From the NCBI RefSeq assembly GCF_014250515.1, contig NZ_CP060202.1, positions 2,601,001-2,665,000 on the forward strand: DNA of 64,000 nucleotides, written 5' to 3'. The number at the start of each line of letters is the position of its first letter. The stretch's first letter is position 1. Made by a program: the position numbers and the translations under genes. Of this stretch, positions 32,166 to 40,408 are shown in pieces. The notes under the pieces are model-generated. The model was given only the letters and a program-made list of their open reading frames with translations, was not told where the DNA came from and ran no database searches. The DNA is from Hymenobacter sediminicola. Its GTDB lineage: Bacteria; Bacteroidota; Bacteroidia; Cytophagales; Hymenobacteraceae.

Positions 32166-32253
32166 CGGAGAGGGGGGGATTCGAACCCCCGGTAACCTTT
32201 AGAGCTACGGCAGTTTAGCAAACTACTGGTTTAAGCCACTCACCCACCTCTCC
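32166..32253 (-). tRNA. tRNA-Ser (anticodon GCU)
   Basis: An 88-nt class II tRNA. The acceptor GGAGAGG/CCTCTCC is perfect. The anticodon arm is GTAGT-TTGCTAA-ACTGC with anticodon GCT. A long variable arm is present, and the T-loop TTCGAAT sits in a GGGGG/CCCCC stem. The discriminator is G and CCA is not encoded. A serine tRNA at the right edge of the accessory region is a plausible phage integration target, but no duplicated 3' end is visible within the window. Confidence 0.95.
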
Positions 32254-32380
32254 ATTTGGTGGTCTCTTCCGGCTGAAGAGTGCGCAAATATACAAGGAGA
32301 ACCGATAAACAACCCTTTTTCAAAAAAAATATCTTCACCTTGGCCCCTGTAAAGGCGACTAAAACGGGAAGCCGCCCCCC

Positions 32381-32388
32381 TATATTTG
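32381..32388 (+). promoter_or_regulatory. Bacteroidota -7 box before the Bat-like genes
   Basis: TATATTTG is an exact TAnnTTTG box 67 nt before the chosen GTG start at 32456. No good -33 TTG is at the expected spacing. Confidence 0.45.
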
Positions 32389-32455
32389 TCCGGAATCAGA
32401 GCGGGTTTGAAACCGCTTCTTGTATGACATTCATTCCGTTGCCTTTCATTTTGCT

Positions 32456-33427
32456 GTGCTGAACTGGGCGTACTCCATAACGTGGAAAGAGGGTCTGGCT
32501 GTCGGTATTTTTTTTGCGCTGTACCTCGGATTTATTCTGCGCACACGCCGACTGGCGGCCCCGCTGGGCCAGCAGGGCTGGCGCCTGAGCCTAAAACTGG
32601 TGCTGCGGATGCTCTATTTCGGGTTGCTGGGCATGGCACTGTTGGGGCCAGCCTATGGCCTTACCCGCCGCCCTGTGCGCACAACGGGCAAGGACGTGTG
32701 GCTGCTGGTTGACCTCTCGCGCTCCATGGATGCGCCGGATATTGCTCCTACCCGCCTGCAAAAGGCCAAGGCAGAACTGGCAACGCTGGTCAGCCGCTTT
32801 CAGGCCGACCGAATAGGCCTCATTGTATTCGCCGCTGAAGCCTACGTGCAGTGCCCCCTCACCTACGACCAGAGCGCCCTGCAACTATTCCTGAGCACGC
32901 TGCAAACAAACCTAGTTCCGGCGGGCACTACCGACCTGACACCACCGCTGGAACTGGTGATGAGCCGACTGGAAAAACTTCCCCCAACGGCTACGCCACG
33001 CGCCACTGCCTTGGTATTGGTGAGCGACGGCGAAGATTTTGGGGAGAACCTGGAGCCCACACTACGTGTACTGGCCCGTTCCGGCGTGCGGCTCTTTGCG
33101 CTCGGGGTTGGTACGCTGGATGGCGCGCGCCTGCCCCGTGCCAAGGGAGGCTATGTGCGCGATGCGCGTGGGCGTGATGCTGTGACCCGCCTGGCTCCTA
33201 CCCCACTCCAACGCTTAGCAGAACAAACCGGCGGCCGCTATTTCGAGTTGTCAGACCGGCGAGATGAGTTTCCACTGCTGGTGAATGCTCTGAACCGGTT
33301 GGAAGGCCAAACGGAACAAGTCCGAACCGTATCGGTAGCCGACAACCGCTACCGATACCCACTGGCGCTGGCGCTACTTCTCATGGCGCTGGATATACTT
33401 CTGACCGTGCGTGTTATTAAACTATGA
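32456..33427 (+). CDS. vWA-domain membrane protein, BatB-like
   Basis: 323 aa from GTG 32456 (MLNWAYSITWKEGLAVGIFF); a TTG at 32420 would add 12 residues. Two N-terminal TMs precede a vWA domain with a complete MIDAS, D86-L-S88-R-S90. Later segments ADRIGLIVFAAEAYVQCPLT and TALVLVSDGEDFGENLEP are typical of BatA/BatB. A C-terminal TM ends the protein. In Bacteroidota the Bat proteins work with MoxR ATPases in envelope stress or motility. Here no BatA or MoxR is next to it. It overlaps the following TPR gene by 4 nt. Confidence 0.8.
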   Translation: MLNWAYSITWKEGLAVGIFFALYLGFILRTRRLAAPLGQQGWRLSLKLVLRMLYFGLLGMALLGPAYGLTRRPVRTTGKDVWLLVDLSRSMDAPDIAPTRLQKAKAELATLVSRFQADRIGLIVFAAEAYVQCPLTYDQSALQLFLSTLQTNLVPAGTTDLTPPLELVMSRLEKLPPTATPRATALVLVSDGEDFGENLEPTLRVLARSGVRLFALGVGTLDGARLPRAKGGYVRDARGRDAVTRLAPTPLQRLAEQTGGRYFELSDRRDEFPLLVNALNRLEGQTEQVRTVSVADNRYRYPLALALLLMALDILLTVRVIKL

Positions 33428-34416
33428 GGTTTCTGGCAATCTTACTAGTGGCGATTCTCAGCGGTTGGGGCAGCCTCACCCGCATCCATGACCGTAACCA
33501 AGCGGTACTAGAAGCAGAACGGGCCTATAAGAAACAGGATTTTGCAGCGGCAACTCGCCTCTATAAAGCAGCCGTACAACAATATGGTGTCCGGGATGAG
33601 GCAGTGTTACTTAACCTAGGACACGCCAGCATTCAGGCAAATATGCCCGCTGAAGCCCGAGCCGCTTACGGGCGCTTGCTCACTAGCCGTACGGCCGCTC
33701 TGCGCAGCGTAGCCCAGCAGCAGCTAGCCGTGCTGGCAACCCGCAAAGGTGATTATGCGCAGGCACTGAGCCTGCTGCGCCAAGCATTACAAGCCAATCC
33801 GGCTAATTCGGTTGCCCGCTACAACTACGAGGTTCTCAGTGACTATCTGAATCGTCGGCAGCAAAATCCCGATATACCGCCACCGGCCACCGATACATCT
33901 CCACCCAGCACGGACGGTCAGCCCGACAACGACCAAAGCCAGTCTCGCCAGCCCCAGCCCCGTGCCGGCCAGGAGCAGCAGGGCCAACTGAACGACCCCA
34001 GCCAGCGCCAAGACCCGCGCAATGCGCCGCAACCTCGCCCCGACCAACAGGGCCAACAAGACCCCAACCGCCCTTCTGATCAGGCTGGAAGCACCGCCAA
34101 TGGCAATTTTCAGCCGGGACAAGGTGCCCAGCGAAATGTAGCCCAGGGCACAGAGCCCGGCACTACGCGCGGCCTGAGCAGCCAATCTAACGGCTCTGAA
34201 GCTGCCAACAGCGCCAGCCGGCAGGATGGCACGGAGGCCGCAGCACTCGACGATGCGCAACTACAGACGCAACGGGCCCGCCTGCAACAAATGAACCTAA
34301 GCAGCGGCCAGGCCCGGCAGGTGCTGGAAGCGCTGGGCGCAGCCGAGCAGCAGTACATTCAGCAGCTACCACGCTCCAGTTCCAGCAAACCTGATTCCGG
34401 CAAGCCAGCTTGGTAG
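33424..34416 (+). CDS. TPR protein, BatC-like
   Basis: A 330-aa protein whose ATG overlaps the BatB-like stop (ATGA). An N-terminal signal anchor (MRFLAILLVAILSGWG) is followed by three TPR-like helices pairs (about 28-135: AERAYKKQDFAAATRLYKAA; ALSLLRQALQANPANSVARY). A long Gln/Pro/Asn-rich disordered tail follows (about 145-280). The gene order vWA-TPR is that of batB-batC. The low-complexity tail is longer than usual. A periplasmic scaffold role is inferred. Confidence 0.7.
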   Translation: MRFLAILLVAILSGWGSLTRIHDRNQAVLEAERAYKKQDFAAATRLYKAAVQQYGVRDEAVLLNLGHASIQANMPAEARAAYGRLLTSRTAALRSVAQQQLAVLATRKGDYAQALSLLRQALQANPANSVARYNYEVLSDYLNRRQQNPDIPPPATDTSPPSTDGQPDNDQSQSRQPQPRAGQEQQGQLNDPSQRQDPRNAPQPRPDQQGQQDPNRPSDQAGSTANGNFQPGQGAQRNVAQGTEPGTTRGLSSQSNGSEAANSASRQDGTEAAALDDAQLQTQRARLQQMNLSSGQARQVLEALGAAEQQYIQQLPRSSSSKPDSGKPAW

Positions 34417-34534
34417 ACATTGTAGGCTAGCTATTCGCACTGCCTGAAACCCGAATGTTTCGAGCCAGCCTGCCTCATTCTCCATAGTTGCTACCTTTAC
34501 GACACATTCCAACCAATTCCCCACCCCGCGTTTT

Positions 34535-35716
34535 ATGCAAATCAAAGAAGTAGTAATTGTCGCTGCGGTACGCACGCCTATCGGTTCGTTTGGCGGTAGC
34601 TTAGCCTCTCTGTCGGCTGTCGAGTTGGGAGCCATTGCTCTGAAAGGTGCGCTGGAGAAAGCCGGCGTTGACGGCAAAGAGGTGCAGCAGGTGATTATGG
34701 GCAACGTTATTTCGGCCAATCTGGGCCAAGCCCCGGCCCGCCAAGCAGCTAAGAAAGCCGGCCTGCCCGATACTGTGGAGTGCACGACCGTTAATAAAGT
34801 ATGCGCGTCGGGCTCCAAGGCCATCATGTTTGGTGCCCAGGCTATTATGCTGGGTCAGGCCGATGTGATTCTGGCCGGCGGCATGGAAAGCATGTCAAAC
34901 GTGCCATATTACCTCGACAAAGCCCGTTTCGGCGCTAAATACGGCCACGGCCAGATGATTGACGGCCTGATGAAGGATGGCCTCTGGGACCCGTACCACG
35001 ACTACGCTATGGGCAACGCCGCCGACGCCACGGCTGCTCATTACGGCATCACCCGCCAAGACCAAGACGCTTTTGCCCAGCAGAGCTACGAGCGGAGTGC
35101 CGCTGCTGCCAAAGCTGGCAAGAAGAAAGACGAAATCATCCCGGTTACTATCACCGTGCGCGGCAAAGAAACCGTTGTCAGCGACGACGAGGAGTACACC
35201 AAAGTCGACTTCAGCAAGTTTGCGGGACTGAAGCCGGCCTTCACCAAGGAAGGCTCCGTAACGGCCGCCAACGCCTCCACGCTGAACGATGGCGCGGCCG
35301 CCGTACTGCTGATGAGCCGCGAAAAAGCCGACGAGCTGGGCATTAAGCCGCTGGCCCGTATCCGTGGCTTCGCCGACGCTGAGCAGGCGCCCGAGTGGTT
35401 CACCACGACACCTTCGTTGGCTATTCCGAAGGCGTTGAAAAACGCTGGTGTAGAAGCCTCAGAGGTTGATTTCTACGAAATCAATGAGGCTTTCTCGGTG
35501 GTTTCGCTGGCTAACAACAAGCTGCTGAACCTAGAAGGAACGAAGGTGAACGTGTACGGCGGAGCTGTGAGCCTGGGCCACCCGCTGGGAGCCTCCGGCG
35601 CGCGCATCGTAACGACGCTGCTGAACGTGCTGGAAAATGAAGGCGGCAAAATCGGCGTAACCGGCATCTGCAACGGTGGCGGCGGAGCCAGCAGCATTGT
35701 GCTGGAAAAGCTCTAA
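34535..35716 (+). CDS. Acetyl-CoA C-acetyltransferase (thiolase)
   Basis: The 393-aa protein is a biosynthetic-type thiolase. The nucleophilic Cys 90 is in VNKVCASGSKAIMFGAQAI. The conserved GHPLGASGAR motif with the catalytic His is near 348, and the C-terminal CNGGGGASSIVLEKL contains the second active-site Cys. It condenses or splits acetoacetyl-CoA in ketone-body, butanoate or polyhydroxybutyrate metabolism. It stands alone between the Bat-like genes and a terminator. Whether it acts mainly in synthesis or degradation cannot be read from the sequence. Confidence 0.9.
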   Translation: MQIKEVVIVAAVRTPIGSFGGSLASLSAVELGAIALKGALEKAGVDGKEVQQVIMGNVISANLGQAPARQAAKKAGLPDTVECTTVNKVCASGSKAIMFGAQAIMLGQADVILAGGMESMSNVPYYLDKARFGAKYGHGQMIDGLMKDGLWDPYHDYAMGNAADATAAHYGITRQDQDAFAQQSYERSAAAAKAGKKKDEIIPVTITVRGKETVVSDDEEYTKVDFSKFAGLKPAFTKEGSVTAANASTLNDGAAAVLLMSREKADELGIKPLARIRGFADAEQAPEWFTTTPSLAIPKALKNAGVEASEVDFYEINEAFSVVSLANNKLLNLEGTKVNVYGGAVSLGHPLGASGARIVTTLLNVLENEGGKIGVTGICNGGGGASSIVLEKL

Positions 35717-35740
35717 GCTAGTGCCTCTAATGAAGTAGTG

Positions 35741-35775
35741 AAAGTCCTGCCGCAGTTTTTGCGGCAGGACTTTTG
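35741..35775 (+). terminator. Terminator after the thiolase gene
   Basis: AAAGTCCTGCCGCA (35741-35754) pairs with TGCGGCAGGACTTT (35760-35773), with a short T-rich loop and a further T after the stem. Confidence 0.85.
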
Positions 35776-35847
35776 TCTTTCGCGCCGGGCTACTTCTGCA
35801 GGAGGCTCTAGGTAGTCGTCTGCTATGACCTTCGGCTCTGCGTGAAA

Positions 35848-35855
35848 TTACTTTG
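35848..35855 (+). promoter_or_regulatory. Likely -7 box before the YwqK-repeat gene
   Basis: TTACTTTG is 7/8 of TAnnTTTG and lies 23 nt before the ATG at 35879. Confidence 0.4.
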
Positions 35856-35878
35856 GCATTTCCCTCGTTCTTGCGCCT

Positions 35879-37330
35879 ATGAAACGAATTGCTTTTGCCC
35901 TGCTGCTTCTGACTGCCACCTCGGCTCAGGCCCAGAAACTGCGGCGCTTTACTACTTACTACGACTCTACCAACACTCGTAAGCGCGAAGTCTACTCAGC
36001 CGTAGTGGCCGGCGACACGGTGATGGAAGGTCCGTACAAACGGTTCTACCGCTCCGGCCGGCTGGAGGCCCAGACCCGTTTTGCGGGCGGCAAGCGCGAC
36101 TCAGCGTACGTGGAGTTTCACCCGAACGGGCAGCGCCGGCTGGAAGTGACCTACCAGCAGGGTGTGCGCCAGGGCCCCTTCAAGACTTACTACGACTCCG
36201 GCAAGCTGGCCCAGGAAGGCAGCTACGAAAACGACCAGCCCAGCGGCTACCTGCGCTACTATCACCCCAACGGCGAGGTGAAGCTGGAAACCACCCTCGC
36301 GGCCGGTCAGCCGGCCGGCGCCGTGAAAGAGCTGTACCCGTCGGGTAAAACCAAAGTCGAAATCACCTATCAGAACGGGCAGGCCAATGGCCCGGTGAAA
36401 ACCTACTACGAAAACGGCCAGCTCCAGAGCGAAGCCACTTACAGCCGTGGCTTGCTGGCCGGCCCCTACAAAACGTACTACGACAACGGCCAGGTAGAAA
36501 CCGAAGTGCTGGCCGATAAGTCGGGCAAGGGCAGCTACCGCAGCTACTACCGCTCCGGCAAGCTCCAGACCGAAGGCAACTACGTGGCCTCCACCTTCAC
36601 GGGGCGCGCCGTGAAAAACCCGCTCGGCGACGACCTCACCAAGCAGGCCCGCAGCATGGCCGGCGGCACCTCCAACCTAGAAGGCCCTGCCAAATCGTAC
36701 TACGAAAGTGGTGCGCTCAAAAGCAAGATGACCTACCGCCAAGGCGTGCTCACGGGCACGCAGGAGGATTTTTACGAATCGGGGAAGCCGCAGCAGAAAA
36801 CCGAGTACGCCAACCAGGCCCGTGACCGAAAAACAACTTCGTACTTCGAAGATGGCACGGTGCGCGAAGAACAGCAGTTCAAGAACGGCCAGCCAACGGG
36901 TGTGTGGCGCACGTTTCATGCGGGTGGCAAGCAGGTAGCCAGCCAGAAAACCTACCTGAATGGTCGTCAGACCGGCGAAATGCTCACCTACTCCCCCACC
37001 GGCACTGTGCTCAGCAAAGTGCTCTATGAGAACGGCAAGCCCACCGGCCTGGGGCAGGAGTTTTTCCCTTCGGGCAAGCTGAAAGCGGAAACCACCTATG
37101 TGAAGGGCCTCAAAACCGGCAACTACCGTCTGCTCCGCGAAGACGGCACCCCGGAAGTCACCGGTTTCTACCGCAACGGCAAGGAGTCGGGGGTATGGAA
37201 CTACTTCGGGCCCGACGGCAAAACGGTGCAGGACAAAAAGACTTTCCGCAACGGCCAAGTAGTACCGGAAGGCGCCGCTGCTCCCGCTAGCAAACCAGCG
37301 CCAGCCCGCAAGCCACCAGTGAAGAAGTAG
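35879..37330 (+). CDS. Exported protein with YwqK/MORN-type repeats
   Basis: This 483-aa protein begins with a signal peptide (MKRIAFALLLLTATSAQAQ, cleavage near 19). The rest is about 14 repeats of 22-24 residues built on G-x-x-x-x-Y-Y-x-x-G-x-L-x-x-x-x-x-Y (for example GPYKRFYRSGRLEAQTRFAG). This is the MORN_2/YwqK module, whose members are annotated as antitoxin-like but are mostly of unknown role. The repeats form a beta-hairpin ladder. A Pro/Ala/Lys tail ends it. It is monocistronic. Confidence 0.8.
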   Translation: MKRIAFALLLLTATSAQAQKLRRFTTYYDSTNTRKREVYSAVVAGDTVMEGPYKRFYRSGRLEAQTRFAGGKRDSAYVEFHPNGQRRLEVTYQQGVRQGPFKTYYDSGKLAQEGSYENDQPSGYLRYYHPNGEVKLETTLAAGQPAGAVKELYPSGKTKVEITYQNGQANGPVKTYYENGQLQSEATYSRGLLAGPYKTYYDNGQVETEVLADKSGKGSYRSYYRSGKLQTEGNYVASTFTGRAVKNPLGDDLTKQARSMAGGTSNLEGPAKSYYESGALKSKMTYRQGVLTGTQEDFYESGKPQQKTEYANQARDRKTTSYFEDGTVREEQQFKNGQPTGVWRTFHAGGKQVASQKTYLNGRQTGEMLTYSPTGTVLSKVLYENGKPTGLGQEFFPSGKLKAETTYVKGLKTGNYRLLREDGTPEVTGFYRNGKESGVWNYFGPDGKTVQDKKTFRNGQVVPEGAAAPASKPAPARKPPVKK

Positions 37331-37362
37331 ACTATTTCATCAATCAGCCGCGCCCTTCATTT

Positions 37363-37445
37363 CTGTCATCCTGAGCAAAGCGAAGGACCTTATCACGCCT
37401 GATGTTCTTGCGTGATAAGGTCCTTCGCTTTGCTCAGGATGACAG
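37363..37445. repeat. Palindromic intergenic repeat A (36-bp perfect arms)
   Basis: Arms at 37363-37398 and 37410-37445 are exact reverse complements (CTGTCATCCTGAGCAAAGCG... / ...CGCTTTGCTCAGGATGACAG), with an 11-nt loop. It lies between convergent genes. Both arms carry the GTCATCCTGAGC core known from interspersed repeats in Hymenobacter-type genomes. It may be a MITE-like element and can also terminate transcripts. Confidence 0.75.
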
Positions 37446-37484
37446 ATTGCTTTCGGGATATGAGTACACACAAAATAACTACGA

Positions 37485-38783
37485 CTAAAACCAGATGCTA
37501 AACGCGGTACGGCCGTTTTCCTGGGTTTCGAGGCTGAAGCGCAGGTTGTGTTGCAGCAGAATGTCGCGGATGAGGGTAAGGCCAATGCCCTGACCGTCGC
37601 GCTTGGTGCTGAAGAAGGGCGTGAACAAGCGGCGCTGCACCTCGGGTAGGATGCCGGGGCCGTCGTTTTCGATGTGCAGCGCGGGCGGGCTGAGCGTGGT
37701 GCGAATGGTGAGGTTGCCATTTTCGCCGATGGCCTCCAGCGCATTTTTCACGATGTTGAGCAGAGCCTGCTCCAGCTGCTGCCGGTCTAGGTCGGCGCGG
37801 AGGGGCGTGGGCGCCAGCTGCCAGTGCCAGCGCACGTGGCGGCGCTCGACCTGCACCTGCATCAGGCGCTGCATGCCATGCAGCAGCTCATGCACATCAG
37901 TAGGCTGGCGGTTGGGTGGCGGCAGGCGCACCAGATTGGCGAAATTGGCAATGAAGTTGGCCAGGTGCGTGTTGCGGGCAATAGATACGTCCAGCGCCTC
38001 CTGAAAATCGGGTTGGTCGGTGGGGGCTAGTTGAGGCGTGTAGTGCCCGAATGACTGCAGAATAGAATTGATGGCGCCGATGGAGTTGTTGATTTCGTGC
38101 GACATCATCCGGATTAGCTTCTCGTAAGCCTGCTTTTCCTGCCGGATCAGGTCCTGCGTCAGTTCTTCCAGCAATATGAAGTTGCGCGTAAAACCCCGGT
38201 CCACGAAGTGCGAGCAGTGCGCCCGGTAGGTCTGAATGCCGGAAAGCTGTACTACCTGTGGCTGTCCCTCGCGCAAGGTACCCAGCGCCGCGCCCCACTC
38301 ACCGGGCAGATCGGCAGGCCGCTGGCCCAGCAGCGTTCCGGCCGGTTGGCCCAGGAACCGCTCAGCGGCGGGGTTTACGGCCTCCATCTGGCCCTCGAAG
38401 TTGAGCAGCAGAATGCCCGCCGGCGAGGCCTGGATGAGACGTTCCAGCAAATAGCTTTTCTCGTGTTGCGTCACGCGTTCCTGCCGCAGCTCATCAATCA
38501 TCTGGTTATAGACACCGATCAGCTGGTCCATTTCACGCTGGCCTACGGGCACGAACTTCATGGAGAAGTCCTTGCTGCAAATGGCCTCCGTGCCGGCCGC
38601 AATCAGCTGAAACGGGCGCACAAAGCCGCGGTATAGCTGCACCGTGAGAACAATGCTAATAAGCAGCAGCACCTCCAGCCCCACAAACAGCGCCGCATTC
38701 GTCCGCATTACCTGCGCCGCCAGTACAATAAGCACGGCATGAATCAGGACAACGAACAGCAAAAACTTGGTACGCAGGGACAT
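37485..38783 (-). CDS. Membrane sensor histidine kinase (NtrY-like)
   Basis: A 432-aa protein with two N-terminal TMs (about 6-27 and 30-50) joined by a very short loop, then HAMP-like, PAS (about 110-200), HisKA and HATPase_c domains. The phospho-acceptor is His 229 in RMMSHEINNSIGAI; N, G1 and G2 boxes are NIVKNALEAI, GPGI and GQGIGLTL. It is the last gene of a leftward cluster and directly downstream of the NtrC-type regulator (38931), its likely partner. An inverted repeat separates them. The short loop suggests that it senses membrane or cytoplasmic signals. Confidence 0.85.
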   Translation of the reverse strand: MSLRTKFLLFVVLIHAVLIVLAAQVMRTNAALFVGLEVLLLISIVLTVQLYRGFVRPFQLIAAGTEAICSKDFSMKFVPVGQREMDQLIGVYNQMIDELRQERVTQHEKSYLLERLIQASPAGILLLNFEGQMEAVNPAAERFLGQPAGTLLGQRPADLPGEWGAALGTLREGQPQVVQLSGIQTYRAHCSHFVDRGFTRNFILLEELTQDLIRQEKQAYEKLIRMMSHEINNSIGAINSILQSFGHYTPQLAPTDQPDFQEALDVSIARNTHLANFIANFANLVRLPPPNRQPTDVHELLHGMQRLMQVQVERRHVRWHWQLAPTPLRADLDRQQLEQALLNIVKNALEAIGENGNLTIRTTLSPPALHIENDGPGILPEVQRRLFTPFFSTKRDGQGIGLTLIRDILLQHNLRFSLETQENGRTAFSIWF

Positions 38784-38814
38784 GTAGAGGATGAGACTGT
38801 TGCGGAAAGTAAAA

Positions 38815-38912
38815 ACGTCATTCCGAGCGAAGCCGAGGAATCTCGCTAGTGTAGTAGAATTGCCATTACAATCTCAGCACGCGAGATTCCTCGGCTTCGC
38901 TCGGAATGACGT
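38815..38912. repeat. Palindromic intergenic repeat B (32-bp perfect arms)
   Basis: Arms at 38815-38846 and 38881-38912 are exact reverse complements built on ACGTCATTCCGAGCGAAGCC, with a 34-nt loop. It sits between the response regulator and histidine kinase genes, in the middle of what should be one operon. The core resembles repeat A. Confidence 0.75.
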
Positions 38913-38930
38913 GCTGGAAAGCCCTTTCTC

Positions 38931-40319
38931 CTATTCCGCGTCAAATGGAATAGCGTATTTCTCCAGCCTACGGTACAGCGCCCCCCGGCTCAGACCCAAC
39001 GCTTTGGCTACACGGCTCACGTTGCCGGAAAAGTGCTCCATTGAGCGGCGAATCATCTGGGCTTCCAGCTCATCCAGGGTGATAGTACCGGGCTCAGGGA
39101 GTTGGCCGGGTTCGGGGGTGCGAGTAGCGGGCTGGAACTGCGCCTGGAAATCTTCAGGGCCCAGCTCATCCTTGCCCGAGACTAGCACGGCGCGCTCCAC
39201 CAGATTTTTCAGCTCCCGGATGTTGCCGGGCAGTGGTAGTTCGCGCAGCCAATGCAGGGCGCGGGTGCCTACCTTCAGGGCGGGGCGGTTGTAAGTGGCG
39301 CGCAGTCCATCCACGAAATGCTGCACCAGCAGCGGGATGTCCTGGGGCCGCTCGCGCAGGGCGGGCAGGCGCACCGTAATCAGGTTGATGCGGTAAAACA
39401 GGTCTTCGCGGAAGCGCCCTTGCTGCACCAACTCAGTGAGGTTGCGGTTAGTAGCGCAAATCACCCGGATATCGAGGCGGCGGGGGCGGCTGTCGCCGAG
39501 CACCTCGTAGGTGCGGTCCTGCAGCACACGCAGCAGCTTCACTTGCGAGGACAGGTCCAGCTCCCCTATTTCATCCAAGAAGATAGTGCCGCCGTTGGCC
39601 AGCTCAAAGCGTCCCACCCGGTCAGTTTTAGCGTCGGTAAAAGCGCCGCGGCGGTGCCCGAACATCTCACTCTCAAACAGCGAGGCGGCAATACCACCCA
39701 GATTTACTTTCACGAACGGCTGGCGGCGGCGGTTGCTGTTCTGGTGCACAGCCTCCGCAATCAGCTCCTTGCCGGTGCCACTTTCGCCCTCAATCAGCAC
39801 CGAGGCATCAGTAGCGGCAACCTGGCCCACATTGCGCAGTAGTTGGAGCAGGCGCGCGTCCTGGCCTACAATGTTGCTGAAATTGAACTGTTTGTCGAGC
39901 TGGCGGCGACTGAGCTGCGTTTCTTCGGCCGGAGCCGCAGTGGCCTGCTGCTCGCTCAGGCTCAGGATGGTACGGATGGTCTGTAGCAGGGCCTCGTTGT
40001 TCCAGGGCTTGGTCACGAATTCGGCTGCCCCGGCCTTGATGCCTTCCACTGCCAGCGTGATGGAACCCCAACCCGTAATCAGAATAACGGGTAGCTGCGG
40101 AGCTACCTGCTTCACCTGGGCCAGCAGTTGCAGGCCATCCTGGCCACTGGTTTCCAGCGAGTAGTTCATATCCATTAGCACCAGGGCTGGTGGCGCGGTG
40201 CGCACTATATCCAGCGCCTCCTCAGGTGTAGCCACGGCTTTCGCAACGTAACCGGCCTGTTTCAGCAACAGTCCCAGCGAGGTCCGGACGGCCAGGTCGT
40301 CGTCAACTAGTAGTATCAT
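38931..40319 (-). CDS. Sigma-54-dependent response regulator (NtrC family)
   Basis: The 462-aa protein has a REC domain (Asp 50 phospho-site, Lys 104), an AAA+ domain with Walker A GESGTGKE (178-185) and the sigma-54 contact loop GAFTDA (225-230, a variant of GAFTGA), the Walker B-like GGTIFLDEIGEL, and a Fis-type helix-turn-helix at the C-terminus (GNVSRVAKALGLSRGALYRR). It activates sigma-54 promoters. It is 89 nt after the permease gene in the same direction. Two sigma-54-like promoters and two palindromic upstream sites in this cluster are its likely targets. Confidence 0.9.
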   Translation of the reverse strand: MILLVDDDLAVRTSLGLLLKQAGYVAKAVATPEEALDIVRTAPPALVLMDMNYSLETSGQDGLQLLAQVKQVAPQLPVILITGWGSITLAVEGIKAGAAEFVTKPWNNEALLQTIRTILSLSEQQATAAPAEETQLSRRQLDKQFNFSNIVGQDARLLQLLRNVGQVAATDASVLIEGESGTGKELIAEAVHQNSNRRRQPFVKVNLGGIAASLFESEMFGHRRGAFTDAKTDRVGRFELANGGTIFLDEIGELDLSSQVKLLRVLQDRTYEVLGDSRPRRLDIRVICATNRNLTELVQQGRFREDLFYRINLITVRLPALRERPQDIPLLVQHFVDGLRATYNRPALKVGTRALHWLRELPLPGNIRELKNLVERAVLVSGKDELGPEDFQAQFQPATRTPEPGQLPEPGTITLDELEAQMIRRSMEHFSGNVSRVAKALGLSRGALYRRLEKYAIPFDAE

Positions 40320-40408
40320 AGCTCAGTGCACGAAGGACGGAAATGCGGGGAAATAAAGCGAGAGACAGTTTTCGGTAGTTGCAGGCCTGTGCCTAATGGT
40401 AGCGGAAA

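Noticed and set aside
37363..38912. CRISPR array
   Set aside because: The repeats are two isolated palindromes of different sequence, not regularly spaced direct repeats. No CRISPR array or cas gene was seen anywhere in the window.
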